Assembly: GCF_001005305.1 (NCBI RefSeq) | Contig: NZ_LBMH01000011.1 | Location: 1 to 64,000 of the forward strand | Direction of reading: 5' to 3' | From: Kordia zhangzhouensis | Lineage (GTDB): Bacteria > Bacteroidota > Bacteroidia > Flavobacteriales > Flavobacteriaceae | Length of the DNA stretch: 64,000 nucleotides | Part shown: piece after piece, positions 34,747-42,918 of the stretch | Numbering within the stretch: the stretch's first letter is position 1 | Layout of the letters: each line of letters begins with the position of its first letter | Made by a program: the position numbers and the translations under genes | Notes under the pieces: generated by a model | The model's input: only the letters and a program-made list of their open reading frames with translations | Database searches by the model: none | Told to the model about the DNA's origin: nothing

Positions 34747-35640
34747 GTTTCTTGGATGATATTTTTGCATAATTTTAGCCAAATGGCTTCTGTCTACATG
34801 CATGTAAATTTCTGTAGTGGTAATGCTCTCATGACCTAGCATTAACTGAATAGCTCTTAAATCGGCACCATTTTCTAACAAATGTGTAGCAAATGAGTGT
34901 CTGAAAGTATGTGGCGAAATATTTTTCTTTAATCCTGTTTTTTCAGCTAAACGTTTAATAATTGTAAAAATCATTACACGCGTAAGTTGCTTTCCTCGTC
35001 TATTCAAAAAAACAGTATCACTAAACTCAGGAACTTCTTTTACAAAAGGGCGAATTTCTTTAAGATATAAATTAATATGTTGTTGCGTGAAATGGCTAAT
35101 AGGAACAAAACGTTGTTTATCACCTTTTCCTGTCACTCTTATAAATCCTTCTTCAAAAAATAAGTCAGATACTCGCAATCCAACCAATTCGCTAACTCGC
35201 AATCCACAACCATACAAAGTTTCAAGAATAGCTTTATTGCGATGTCCTTCGGGTTTGCTCAAGTCAATTGCTTCAACAAGTCGTTCTATATCTTCCAACG
35301 CAAGTGTGTCTGGTAGTTTTCTTCCAATTTTAGGGGCTTCGAGTAATTCTGTAGGATTATCCTTTCTATAATCTTCAAAAACCAAATAATTAAAAAAACT
35401 TTTCAATCCTGAAATGATGCGCGTTTGTGAACGAGCATTTAGTATTTTTGCAATTTCATAAATAAATTGTTGAATAGTATTTTCATCTATGGTAAGTGGA
35501 GAATGATGTATATTATTGTCTTCAATAAATTGAATCAATTTTTCGATATCATGTGTATAATTTATGATGGTATTCTCCGATAAACCACGTTCTATCTTCA
35601 AAAAATGCTGAAAATCTCGTAAAGTATGTGCCCATTTCAT
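34744..35640 (-). CDS. xerD: Site-specific tyrosine recombinase XerD
   Basis: 298 residues, the usual XerC/D size. The N-terminal SAM-like core-binding domain (FLKIERGLSENTIINYTHDI) is followed by the catalytic domain with the R...K...HxxR...Y set: LYGCGLRVSELVGLR, HTFRHSFATHLLENG and LGHESITTTEIYMHV. It resolves chromosome dimers at dif; no dif-like site was recognised in the window. Many flavobacteria carry one Xer near aroQ, as here, supporting a housekeeping rather than integrase role. Confidence 0.93.
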   Translation of the reverse strand: MKWAHTLRDFQHFLKIERGLSENTIINYTHDIEKLIQFIEDNNIHHSPLTIDENTIQQFIYEIAKILNARSQTRIISGLKSFFNYLVFEDYRKDNPTELLEAPKIGRKLPDTLALEDIERLVEAIDLSKPEGHRNKAILETLYGCGLRVSELVGLRVSDLFFEEGFIRVTGKGDKQRFVPISHFTQQHINLYLKEIRPFVKEVPEFSDTVFLNRRGKQLTRVMIFTIIKRLAEKTGLKKNISPHTFRHSFATHLLENGADLRAIQLMLGHESITTTEIYMHVDRSHLAKIMQKYHPRN

Positions 35641-35803
35641 GTACTTTTTTGTGTTAGATTAACTTTTGTTTCAAATTAAACATATGCTACTGAGATTGTT
35701 ATAAAAATAAGCTCAAAATTTGTTAATAATTAGTTAAGAAATGTGTGTTAATTTACAAAAAAGTAGTTCTTTTGTAAGTGAATTAATTAAAAAACTATTT
35801 AAG

Positions 35804-36334
35804 ATGAAAAAAATTATTTTAGCAGCTGTAGCTGTTTTTGGATTCGCTTTTACGGCAAACGCACAAGACGATGATAAAGCAACTGGGCAAACAGCAAAAG
35901 GTAAATGGTTAATTGAAGCTAACACAGGAAACGCTGTATTAGGGACAACAGGTATTTACTTTACTTCTTCTGATGGAGAGTCTACTTTCAACATCGGTTT
36001 AGATGGAGGTTATTTCATCATGGATGACTTAGCTTTAAAAGCAGGTTTAGGGTACGGATCAAACTCTTTAACTGATACAAGTGTTTTCTCTTACCGTTTA
36101 GGAGGAAAGTACTATATCAACAGCATGATTCCTGTATCTTTAGACTTAACAGGTTCATCAATTGAAGACGCTAATGAAAATCCATTATGGTTAGGAATCG
36201 GAGCAGGATATGCTTGGTTCATTGGAAACAATGTTTCTATCGAGCCAGGACTTCGTTACAACCACTCTTTAAATGAAGACTTCACTGATGAAGGAGTTTT
36301 CCAAGTAAACATTGGATTTGCTTTACATTTCTAA
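35804..36334 (+). CDS. Outer-membrane beta-barrel protein (porin family)
   Basis: About 176 residues from MKKIILAAVAVFGFAFTANAQ at 35804, a textbook signal peptide; the longer frame from 35741 is upstream noise. The mature chain alternates aromatic and hydrophobic residues (FNIGLDGGYFIMDDLALKAGLGYG) and ends FQVNIGFALHF, a terminal-Phe beta-signal. This is an eight-strand OmpX/OprF-type barrel of unknown specific role. It has its own terminator. Confidence 0.85.
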   Translation: MKKIILAAVAVFGFAFTANAQDDDKATGQTAKGKWLIEANTGNAVLGTTGIYFTSSDGESTFNIGLDGGYFIMDDLALKAGLGYGSNSLTDTSVFSYRLGGKYYINSMIPVSLDLTGSSIEDANENPLWLGIGAGYAWFIGNNVSIEPGLRYNHSLNEDFTDEGVFQVNIGFALHF

Positions 36335-36355
36335 GAGAAAAATAACTAGGTATAT

Positions 36356-36388
36356 AAAAAGAGGAAGTTTTACTTCCTCTTTTTTTTT
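36356..36388. terminator. Terminator after the first OMP gene
   Basis: AAAAAGAGGAAG and CTTCCTCTTTTT arms (36356-36367 and 36373-36384) with a TTTTA-type loop, flanked by A and T tracts. Confidence 0.87.
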
Positions 36389-36536
36389 GTTCTATACAGC
36401 ATATAATCATCCCAAAATTGTTATTATCTATAATTAATAAATTTGAAAGTGTGTTCTTCAAAATATTTTCTATATCTGTTCCTAGAAAGTTTATCCGATG
36501 AAAATTATTTCAATTTAAGAAAGAGTATTTTTTCTT

Positions 36537-36566
36537 TTGGCAAATAATTCAGATAGTATACATTTG
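36537..36566 (+). promoter_or_regulatory. Promoter for the second OMP gene
   Basis: TTG at 36537-36539 (inside TTTTG), 19 bp, then TACATTTG at 36559-36566, a perfect consensus. The start site near 36573 gives a leader of about 24 bases to the ATG at 36597. Confidence 0.75.
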
Positions 36567-36596
36567 CCGAATATTAAAAGTCAAAAAATAAACATT

Positions 36597-37178
36597 ATGA
36601 AAAAACTATTACTTATAGTTATTGTCCTTACAGGACTTACAGTAAACGCTCAAACAGAAAAAGGAAAATGGATCATCTCTGGAGGAACATCTGTATCTTT
36701 TGCAAGTACCAATCTCACTTTAGAATTGGATGGGCAAGAAATTAGTGATGACACTAGCGGTTCTATATTTACGCTGTCACCAAGTGTAGGTTATTTTGTA
36801 ATTAATAATCTTGCTGTAGAGTTTGATTTAGCATTTACTTCAAACAAGATTGATAATGGAACTACAGAAACTAAAACTTCTTCTTTGATGTCAACTCTTG
36901 GTGGAACTTACTATTTTGATGCTGGTAGCAAAATAAAGCCTTTCTTAGGACTTGGAGCAGGTTATATAACTACAAGTAGCGGAGACAGTGATGCTTTAAA
37001 ATCTAATGGATTGGCATTAACTGGTAAAGGAGGTATTGCTTACTTTATTAGCAATTCAATTTCTGCTGATTTCTTTGTTCAGTATTTGAATTCAAACCAA
37101 AAGAATAAAGCAAACAGTAACTTAGAAAGCAAAAACTCTAGCTTAGCTTTAGGTTTAGGATTTTCTCTATACTTATAA
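36597..37178 (+). CDS. Outer-membrane beta-barrel protein (porin family)
   Basis: About 193 residues from MKKLLLIVIVLTGLTVNAQ. The barrel part repeats short aromatic-rich strands (SPSVGYFVINNLAVEFDLAF, KPFLGLGAGYI, ISADFFVQYLN) and ends in SSLALGLGFSLYL. It resembles the preceding OMP gene in size and layout but is transcribed from its own promoter and closes with its own terminator, so it is probably a diverged tandem paralog. A start at 36537 is excluded because it lies within the promoter. Confidence 0.85.
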   Translation: MKKLLLIVIVLTGLTVNAQTEKGKWIISGGTSVSFASTNLTLELDGQEISDDTSGSIFTLSPSVGYFVINNLAVEFDLAFTSNKIDNGTTETKTSSLMSTLGGTYYFDAGSKIKPFLGLGAGYITTSSGDSDALKSNGLALTGKGGIAYFISNSISADFFVQYLNSNQKNKANSNLESKNSSLALGLGFSLYL

Positions 37179-37197
37179 TATCATATAATATATCTGT

Positions 37198-37232
37198 AAA
37201 AGGTCTTTCAATCATTGAAAGACCTTTTTTTA
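37198..37232 (+). terminator. Terminator after the second OMP gene
   Basis: AAAAGGTCTTTCA (37198-37210) pairs with TGAAAGACCTTTT (37216-37228) around ATCAT, with a T run. Confidence 0.9.
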
Positions 37233-37294
37233 TAATAAAATTTTGAAACGTTCTTTAGAAAATTCACATCATCTTTTTTAATATCTTAGCTGTC

Positions 37295-37708
37295 ATGAAA
37301 AAAATTATCATCATTAACGGGCCTAACTTAAATCTCTTAGGAAAGCGTGAACCTGAAATTTATGGGAGCGCTACATTTGAAGACTATTTTAAATCTCTAC
37401 AAACTCAATTCTCACATATAGAGTTGAGCTATTATCAGTCAAATGTAGAAGGTGAGTTAATCAATAAAATTCAAGAAGTAGGCTTCACGTATGATGGTAT
37501 TATTTTAAATGCAGGTGCTTATACGCATACTTCTATTGGAATAGGCGATGCAATTAAAGCCATCGAAACACCAGTAGTAGAAGTACATATTTCTAATACG
37601 TTTGGTAGAGAATCTTTTAGGCATCAATCCTATATTTCTCCCAATGCAAAAGGTGTGATTTTAGGTTTCGGAATGCAGAGTTATGAATTGGCAATTCAGA
37701 GTTTTTAG
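37295..37708 (+). CDS. aroQ: 3-dehydroquinate dehydratase, type II
   Basis: 137 residues. The signature IINGPNLNLLGKREPEIYG at the N-terminus, the NAGAYTHTSIGIGDA segment and VEVHISN identify the type II dodecameric enzyme. The catalytic Tyr is in the REPEIYG loop and His in EVHISN. It dehydrates 3-dehydroquinate in the shikimate pathway. The Dph6-like gene follows after 10 bases. Confidence 0.94.
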   Translation: MKKIIIINGPNLNLLGKREPEIYGSATFEDYFKSLQTQFSHIELSYYQSNVEGELINKIQEVGFTYDGIILNAGAYTHTSIGIGDAIKAIETPVVEVHISNTFGRESFRHQSYISPNAKGVILGFGMQSYELAIQSF

Positions 37709-37718
37709 CTCTTAGCAT

Positions 37719-38453
37719 ATGAAGAAAGCCTATTTTAACTGGAGCTCTGGAAAAGATTCAGCTCTAGCCTTATATCAAGTTTTACAAGCAAAAGAGTACA
37801 GTGTTACACAATTGGTAACTACAGTCAATAAAGATTTTGAACGTGTATCTATGCATGGATTACGGGAAGAGTTATTGGATGCTCAAGTAGCACAATTACA
37901 AATACCATTACAAAAAATATATTTTCCTGCAGAAGTTTCTATGACAGCCTACGATACTACCATGCGGATAGCGACTCAAAAATTATCTGACCAAGGTTTT
38001 CAATATGGTATTTTTGGAGATATCTTTTTGGAAGACCTCAGAAGCTATCGTGAGCAAAAACTAAAAGAAGTAGGTATTACAGGTGTTTTTCCTCTATGGA
38101 AAAAAGATACAAAAACATTGCTAAAAGAATTTTTACAATTAGGTTTTAAAGCAATTACCGTGTGTGTAAATGCTCAATTACTAGACGAATCGTTTGTAGG
38201 GAGAATTCTTGATGAGAGTTTTATAAACGATTTACCTTCTGGTGTAGATCCATGCGGAGAAAATGGAGAATTTCATACATTTGTTTTTGATGGGCCTATT
38301 TTTTCAACACCTATTCAATTTTCTGTTGGAGAGAAAGTGTTAAAAACATATTCTTCGTCAAAAGATGAAGATTCTTGTACTACCAGCAACTCTTCTTGGG
38401 ATACTTCTTTTTGGTATTGCGATTTAGTGCTTAAAAATAGCACAGCTTCTTAA
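37719..38453 (+). CDS. Dph6-related ATP-pyrophosphatase (diphthine--ammonia ligase-like)
   Basis: 244 residues. The N-terminal PP-loop FNWSSGKDSALALYQVL binds ATP, and later motifs YGIFGDIFLEDLR and GVDPCGENGEFHTFV are typical of the Dph6/ATP-PPase family. Bacteria lack diphthamide, so the true substrate is unknown; the family may amidate or ligate a small molecule. It is probably co-transcribed with aroQ. Confidence 0.87.
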   Translation: MKKAYFNWSSGKDSALALYQVLQAKEYSVTQLVTTVNKDFERVSMHGLREELLDAQVAQLQIPLQKIYFPAEVSMTAYDTTMRIATQKLSDQGFQYGIFGDIFLEDLRSYREQKLKEVGITGVFPLWKKDTKTLLKEFLQLGFKAITVCVNAQLLDESFVGRILDESFINDLPSGVDPCGENGEFHTFVFDGPIFSTPIQFSVGEKVLKTYSSSKDEDSCTTSNSSWDTSFWYCDLVLKNSTAS

Positions 38454-38528
38454 AAATTAACAAAATTCTATAAAAACCTTACCAAAATTTTGGCATTTAA
38501 TTGGCAACAAATTAAGAGTCTTGCACCC

Positions 38529-38536
38529 TATATTTG
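38529..38536 (+). promoter_or_regulatory. -7 element TATATTTG upstream of the small-RNA candidate
   Basis: Perfect TAnnTTTG; TTG at 38501-38503 is 25 bp away, slightly beyond the usual range. The start would be near 38541. Confidence 0.45.
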
Positions 38537-38540
38537 ATGC

Positions 38541-38650
38541 TGTAAACCAGTGTATGGTTTTGCGCAATTTTTTCATAACTGAAGGTGGGATATCAGTTAT
38601 TTTAGGTTGGTTGAGGGAAAAGTCATTCGGGAAACTGAATGACTTTTTAT
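38541..38650 (+). ncRNA. Three-hairpin small RNA candidate
   Basis: Three stems in series are read directly from the sequence. H1 is AAACCA-gtgta-TGGTTT (38544-38560). H2 is ATAACTGA paired with TCAGTTAT (38575-38582 and 38593-38600). H3 is an 11-bp terminator AAAAGTCATTC/GAATGACTTTT (38618-38628 and 38637-38647) ending in T residues. A perfect -7 box precedes it by the right distance. There is no convincing ORF: the 36-codon frame from 38555 runs through the terminator. The RNA lies between the Dph6-like gene and two minus-strand RiPP-like peptide genes. It does not fit any RNA family I can name. Confidence 0.6.
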
Positions 38651-38683
38651 ATTGTTTATTCTAAAAAGCTACGTTTAGAAATT

Positions 38684-38854
38684 TTAGTTGTGATCACAAC
38701 CAGGCGTAAGCTGTTTTTCTTTTTCGCAGGTTCCATACGATTGATCTTGACAACAAGCAGATAATTCACTTCCTCCTCCTTTGATGAAATACTGATTGAA
38801 AGAAGAAATAGGAGTTTTACGGAGTCTTAAAGATGTAATCTCTCTTTTTTTCAT
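38684..38854 (-). CDS. GG-leader RiPP-like precursor peptide A
   Basis: A 56-residue peptide. Leader MKKREITSLRLRKTPISSF runs to a KGGG at residues 25-28, a double-glycine-type cleavage site. The core holds four Cys (SACCQDQSYGTC and PGCDHN). The leader shares 13 of 27 positions with the next upstream peptide (39007-39150) without gaps, including L.LRK..IS and KGG. Such leaders are annotated in Bacteroidota as class I lanthipeptide-like or natural-product precursors. No LanB/LanC, peptidase-transporter or radical-SAM gene is in the window. Confidence 0.72.
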   Translation of the reverse strand: MKKREITSLRLRKTPISSFNQYFIKGGGSELSACCQDQSYGTCEKEKQLTPGCDHN

Positions 38855-38973
38855 GATAGTATGTGTTTGGTTTATACTATAGGAAGATACATAGTTTAAT
38901 TATCAAGTAGTTACGGGATTACCATACTTAACAGAGTAAGATGTGTTGCTAAAGGAAAATAATATACAGAGAC

Positions 38974-38998
38974 AAAAAAAGCGAACCGAAGTTCGCTT
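38974..38998 (-). terminator. Terminator after peptide B (minus strand)
   Basis: On the minus strand AAGCGAAC-TTCG-GTTCGCTT is followed by a T run (plus-strand A residues 38974-38980). The UUCG tetraloop makes this a strong intrinsic terminator, so peptides A and B are likely separate transcripts or only partly co-transcribed. Confidence 0.85.
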
Positions 38999-39006
38999 GT
39001 GTTTGA

Positions 39007-39150
39007 TTAAAATAATGTATCACAAATATTATTACATGACTCATCATACAGCGAAGGAATATGTTTTTTTCCTCCTTTAAGCTCTTTAAATTTTAGATTT
39101 GAAATGGCTTTTTTGCGTAAAACCAGTGTTTTAAATTCTTGTTTTTTCAT
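39007..39150 (-). CDS. GG-leader RiPP-like precursor peptide B
   Basis: A 47-residue peptide. Leader MKKQEFKTLVLRKKAISNL leads to LKGG at 24-27, followed by a short core KKHIPSLYDESCNNICDTLF with Ser, Thr and two Cys, suitable for lanthionine-type or disulfide rings. The leader aligns without gaps to peptide A. A terminator with a UUCG loop lies directly downstream. It is an orphan precursor in this window. Confidence 0.72.
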   Translation of the reverse strand: MKKQEFKTLVLRKKAISNLKFKELKGGKKHIPSLYDESCNNICDTLF

Positions 39151-39247
39151 CTTTTATTACTTTTTAAATTAATTGTGATAAAGCTATATTATAGATGAAT
39201 ATATCAACTCGTACAGAATGAACGATTTTTTATAAAAACAGAGAATA

Positions 39248-39550
39248 CTAGTTTGCTCGAAGGTATTTTTTCTCAATATAAAAAGTTGCAAAAGGAAGTA
39301 ACGAAGCTATAAACAAGATTGCAAAACGTTTCATACTCCATTTTTGTTCTTCGGTAACCAAATAAGCAAACAACACATAGGCCAAAAACAAGATACCATG
39401 TGCCATTCCGACAATCTTGTTAGGCAATGGCATTTCCATCATGTATTTTAAAGGCATAGTAATGAAAAATGCTAAATAGGAGATTCCTTCAGCAATCGCA
39501 ATCCAGCGAAATGTTTTTAAAGTTTTGGTTTCTTTTAAAATGGTATCCAT
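39248..39550 (-). CDS. DUF3817 family membrane protein
   Basis: 100 residues with three hydrophobic segments (RWIAIAEGISYLAFFITMPL, GMAHGILFLAYVLFAYLV, RFAILFIASLLPFATFYI). The AEGISYL and GMAHGILF motifs are diagnostic of DUF3817, a family of small integral membrane proteins of unknown function. The start codon follows the upstream lipoprotein gene's stop by one base, so the two are co-transcribed. Confidence 0.85.
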   Translation of the reverse strand: MDTILKETKTLKTFRWIAIAEGISYLAFFITMPLKYMMEMPLPNKIVGMAHGILFLAYVLFAYLVTEEQKWSMKRFAILFIASLLPFATFYIEKKYLRAN

Positions 39551-39551
39551 A

Positions 39552-40169
39552 TTAATTAATGCTATTTTTTAATTTATTCATTCCGTAATACAAAGTTTTC
39601 ATAAACATGATTTCGTCTCTAGGATCACATTTGTATTTTACAGAATCATAATACAAGAGCTTTTTTGCACGTAAATCAAAAACATATAAACGAATGGTAT
39701 TAGAAAAACTACCATCTTTTACATATGTTCTTACTTCTACGAATAATTGTTTTGAACTATTCAGATTAGGAATCGTTAATTTGCTTACTGCTTTTTGGTC
39801 TTCGTTATTGAGTCGAATATCTGTTGTATAAAACATAATGTCGTTGTATTTTTTATGTAACAGCAGTGTTTCATCTAAAAAAGTAGATTCTGGAAATACT
39901 TTTTTTACAACTTTTTTGGCAGTTTTATTAATAGAAAAACGAATTGAATCTTTCTCTAAGGAATCTGTTAGAGTATGAATCATGGTGTAAGTTGCTGTAT
40001 ATGATAATCTCGACAAATTAGTAAGTGAATTAGTGTCAAACTTAGTGTCTATGTCATAAATCTTGGCATTTTCATCACATGAAAGCGAAGAAGGCAGTTT
40101 AGGCCTAATTCTACTTGAGGCACATCCCACTAATATGATTCCTGTTAGTGCAAAAAATAAAGCTCTCAT
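39552..40169 (-). CDS. Hypothetical lipoprotein
   Basis: About 205 residues from MRALFFALTGIILVGC at 40169, where Cys16 is the lipobox Cys. The mature protein is mixed alpha-beta with no recognised domain. A start at 40205 would add hydrophobic residues before the signal peptide and is unlikely. It lies 19 bases or more after lpdA on the same strand and is followed by the DUF3817 gene. Confidence 0.65.
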   Translation of the reverse strand: MRALFFALTGIILVGCASSRIRPKLPSSLSCDENAKIYDIDTKFDTNSLTNLSRLSYTATYTMIHTLTDSLEKDSIRFSINKTAKKVVKKVFPESTFLDETLLLHKKYNDIMFYTTDIRLNNEDQKAVSKLTIPNLNSSKQLFVEVRTYVKDGSFSNTIRLYVFDLRAKKLLYYDSVKYKCDPRDEIMFMKTLYYGMNKLKNSIN

Positions 40170-40224
40170 TTGTAAATTTATAAAGAGTAAAAAAAAGCTG
40201 CTCATTGAGCAGCTTCTTATATTA

Positions 40225-41616
40225 TTAAATGTGAATCACTTCGTCATAAGCGTCTGCAACGGCTTCCATCACAGCTTCACTCATAGTTGGATGCGGATGC
40301 ACGGCTTTCAATACTTCATGTCCGGTAGTTTCTAATTTTCTACCGAGTACTGCTTCTGCAATCATATCTGTTACACCAGCACCAATCATGTGGCAGCCTA
40401 ACCACTCTCCATACTTAGCATCAAAAATTACTTTTACAAAACCTTCTTTATTTCCTCCAGCACTTGCTTTTCCAGAAGCTGAGAATGGAAATTTACCAAC
40501 TTTGATATCATACCCTTGTTCTTTCGCTTGATTTTCAGTCAATCCAACCGAAGCAATTTCAGGTGTACAGTACGTACAACCTGGAATGTTACCGTAGTCT
40601 AATGCTTCTACATGCATTCCAGCAATTTTTTCTACACACAAAATTCCTTCAGCAGAAGCAACGTGTGCCAATGCTTGCCCAGGCGTTACATCGCCAATAG
40701 CATAATATCCAGGAATATTGGTTTGGTAGTAATCATTGACTAAAATTTTGTCTCTATCAGTAGCAATTCCAACATCTTCCAATCCGATGTTTTCAATATT
40801 TGTTTTAATTCCAACTGCTGATAAAACTACGTCAGCTTCAAGTATTTCTTCTCCTTTTTTAGTCTTTACAGTTGCTTTTACACCTTTTCCAGAGGTATCT
40901 ACCGAAGTTACTTCAGCAGAAGTCATGATTTTGATACCACTCTTCTTGAATGAACGTTCTAACTGTTTTGATACTTCATCATCCTCTACAGGAACAATTT
41001 TTGGCATATATTCAACAATAGTTACTTCAGTTCCCATAGAATTGTAGAAATATGCAAATTCTACTCCAATAGCTCCAGAACCAACTACAATCATCTTTTT
41101 AGGTTGTTTCTCTAACGTCATTGCTTCACGATAGCCAATAACTTTTTTACCATCTTGAGGTAAACTTGGTAATTCGCGTGAACGTGCTCCTGTAGCGATA
41201 ATAATATGTTTAGCGCTATATTCAGTTGTCTTTCCGTCTTTGTCTTTAACTTCTAGTTTTTTGCCTGCTTTTACTTTTCCAAAACCTTCAATAACGTCAA
41301 TTTTGTTCTTTTTCATTAAGAATTGAACACCTTTGCTCATTCCTTCAGCGACACCACGACTACGTTTTACAACGGCATCAAAATCTTTATCATATTCTTT
41401 TACGGACAAACCATACTCTTCAGCGTGTTTTAAATATTCAAAAACTTGAGCAGATTTCAATAAAGCCTTCGTTGGAATACAACCCCAATTTAAGCAAACG
41501 CCCCCTAAGCTTTCTTTTTCTACTACGGCAGTTTTAAACCCAAGTTGCGAAGCTCTGATGGCAGTTACATAGCCGCCAGGACCACTTCCTAAAACGATGA
41601 TGTCATATGTATTCAT
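40225..41616 (-). CDS. lpdA: Dihydrolipoyl dehydrogenase
   Basis: 463 residues. N-terminal FAD motif IIVLGSGPGGYVTAIRASQLG; redox-active disulfide GGVCLNWGCIPTKALLKS; NAD motif VGSGAIGVEFAYFYNSMG; FAD-binding YAIGDVTPG; and the catalytic His in HAHPT-type KAVHPHPTMSEA. It reoxidises lipoamide in 2-oxoacid dehydrogenase and glycine cleavage complexes. No E1/E2 genes are adjacent. A perfect -7 box lies 34 bases upstream. Confidence 0.96.
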   Translation of the reverse strand: MNTYDIIVLGSGPGGYVTAIRASQLGFKTAVVEKESLGGVCLNWGCIPTKALLKSAQVFEYLKHAEEYGLSVKEYDKDFDAVVKRSRGVAEGMSKGVQFLMKKNKIDVIEGFGKVKAGKKLEVKDKDGKTTEYSAKHIIIATGARSRELPSLPQDGKKVIGYREAMTLEKQPKKMIVVGSGAIGVEFAYFYNSMGTEVTIVEYMPKIVPVEDDEVSKQLERSFKKSGIKIMTSAEVTSVDTSGKGVKATVKTKKGEEILEADVVLSAVGIKTNIENIGLEDVGIATDRDKILVNDYYQTNIPGYYAIGDVTPGQALAHVASAEGILCVEKIAGMHVEALDYGNIPGCTYCTPEIASVGLTENQAKEQGYDIKVGKFPFSASGKASAGGNKEGFVKVIFDAKYGEWLGCHMIGAGVTDMIAEAVLGRKLETTGHEVLKAVHPHPTMSEAVMEAVADAYDEVIHI

Positions 41617-41649
41617 ATCTTAAAATTTTGTTGTCTGTTTTCAAAGGGG

Positions 41650-41657
41650 CAAATTTA
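41650..41657 (-). promoter_or_regulatory. -7 element TAAATTTG for lpdA
   Basis: On the minus strand this is a perfect TAnnTTTG box, giving a predicted leader of about 27 bases. No TTG is found at -33. Confidence 0.5.
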
Positions 41658-41782
41658 CGGAATTCTGTTTGAAGAATAAATTATAAAGAGTTGTTTTTAC
41701 TTTTAAGGATGTAGCTGCTAATATGGATAATTGCATGAACAGTAATTGCGATATTATTTTACGGTTCCGTGTCAAAAAAAAA

Positions 41783-42346
41783 TTACAAATCTTCTGTAAA
41801 ATGACGTCTGTCTTTAGCTTTATTGAACTTTTCAGTATTATATGTCACTGATTTTCCTTTTGGGATAGACAAGGATTTCCATTTATCTGAGCGAATCTGC
41901 TTAGCAACAAAAACCAATTGTCCAATATGATAAGGATAATGACACAATTGACGGGTAATTGCTTCTAAAACCGTGTGTCCTTGATTTCGAATATAAACAA
42001 TACGTAAGGCATCTTCGGGCTGTAAAGAATGGAGAGTCGTAAACAAACATTTCCATCCTTTCTCCCAAGCAGTAATCATTTCTGTTTTTGTTTTATAAGT
42101 TGCTTCAAACTCAGTATCACGATGACGCCACTCTTTTTCACCATCTTCCGTAAGGAAATTGGTCCAACGACTTAGCATATTGCCAACAATATGTTTTACA
42201 ATAATTGAAATACTATTACTATCGTCGTTTGCTTGCCAATGAATATCATTATCATTCAATTGGTCAAAAGTTTTATCTCCCAAGCTCTTATAATAAGTGA
42301 ATTGTTTATAGGCGGTTTCTAGAAAATTTTCAGCAATTGAGCTCAT
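41783..42346 (-). CDS. DUF1572 / DinB-like four-helix protein
   Basis: 187 residues. The His pattern (VKHIVGNMLSRW in the first half, LCHYPYHIGQLVFVAKQI in the second) is that of DinB/YfiT-like metal-binding four-helix bundles and fits DUF1572. Such proteins may use a metal-thiol cofactor for transferase reactions; the substrate is unknown. It overlaps the upstream gene by four bases, so the two are co-translated. Confidence 0.8.
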   Translation of the reverse strand: MSSIAENFLETAYKQFTYYKSLGDKTFDQLNDNDIHWQANDDSNSISIIVKHIVGNMLSRWTNFLTEDGEKEWRHRDTEFEATYKTKTEMITAWEKGWKCLFTTLHSLQPEDALRIVYIRNQGHTVLEAITRQLCHYPYHIGQLVFVAKQIRSDKWKSLSIPKGKSVTYNTEKFNKAKDRRHFTEDL

Positions 42347-42825
42347 ACGTTTTGTAGTTGATGATTAAAATGCGTGCTTATGTAATTTTGAATATCTTTT
42401 GTTTCTTGAGGATCATCTAACTTGATACTATAACTAATTTGTTGATTCTTACTATTTCGGAACGTTAGTTTCAGAACAGTAGAAATGATGGATAAATGAA
42501 TAACTTTATTCAGAGGAATCTTAAAATACTGGATTTTATTCCTACGATTTAAAAGATGTATACCACTCATTAGTAACAAAACAATAAAAGTGTCTTCAAA
42601 AGGGTTGGTTATTTTTCCGAAGATTAGAAACAATAAAAAAGTAATACTGATGATTGTATATATTGTATTAATAATATGGTTGGAAATGTAAAAAAATGTC
42701 AATCTCGGATTTTCAGTTTCCTCTAAAATTTTGCAAGCTTCCCAATCACCATGATTACTGAAATAAAAAAACTGGTCATCAATATTCAAATATCCTTTCT
42801 TTAAAACAAAATAACGTTTTTCCAT
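42343..42825 (-). CDS. Two-TM membrane protein of unknown function
   Basis: 160 residues: a cytoplasmic N-terminal part (FVLKKGYLNIDDQFFYFSN), two hydrophobic helices (about 50-72 and 77-92), then a soluble beta-rich C-terminus (KVIHLSIISTVLKLTFRNSK) with a PH-like pattern. I do not recognise a named family. It is coupled to the DUF1572 gene by an ATGA overlap. Confidence 0.6.
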   Translation of the reverse strand: MEKRYFVLKKGYLNIDDQFFYFSNHGDWEACKILEETENPRLTFFYISNHIINTIYTIISITFLLFLIFGKITNPFEDTFIVLLLMSGIHLLNRRNKIQYFKIPLNKVIHLSIISTVLKLTFRNSKNQQISYSIKLDDPQETKDIQNYISTHFNHQLQNV

Positions 42826-42918
42826 AGCTTAAAGATACTAAAAACAGTTGTTAAAAACGCACATACGTATGCAGTAAACTAAAAGGAATTTTCAGCATAT
42901 GAAATTAAAAAAAGAAGG

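Noticed and set aside
34744-35640. Tyrosine recombinase as evidence of an integrated element
   Set aside because: Length, motifs and neighbours fit housekeeping XerD; no attachment-site repeats or phage genes nearby.
38555-38665. 36-codon frame MVLRNFFITEGG... within the small-RNA candidate
   Set aside because: It reads straight through the strong terminator hairpin, which codes for part of the frame; the hairpins explain the sequence better.
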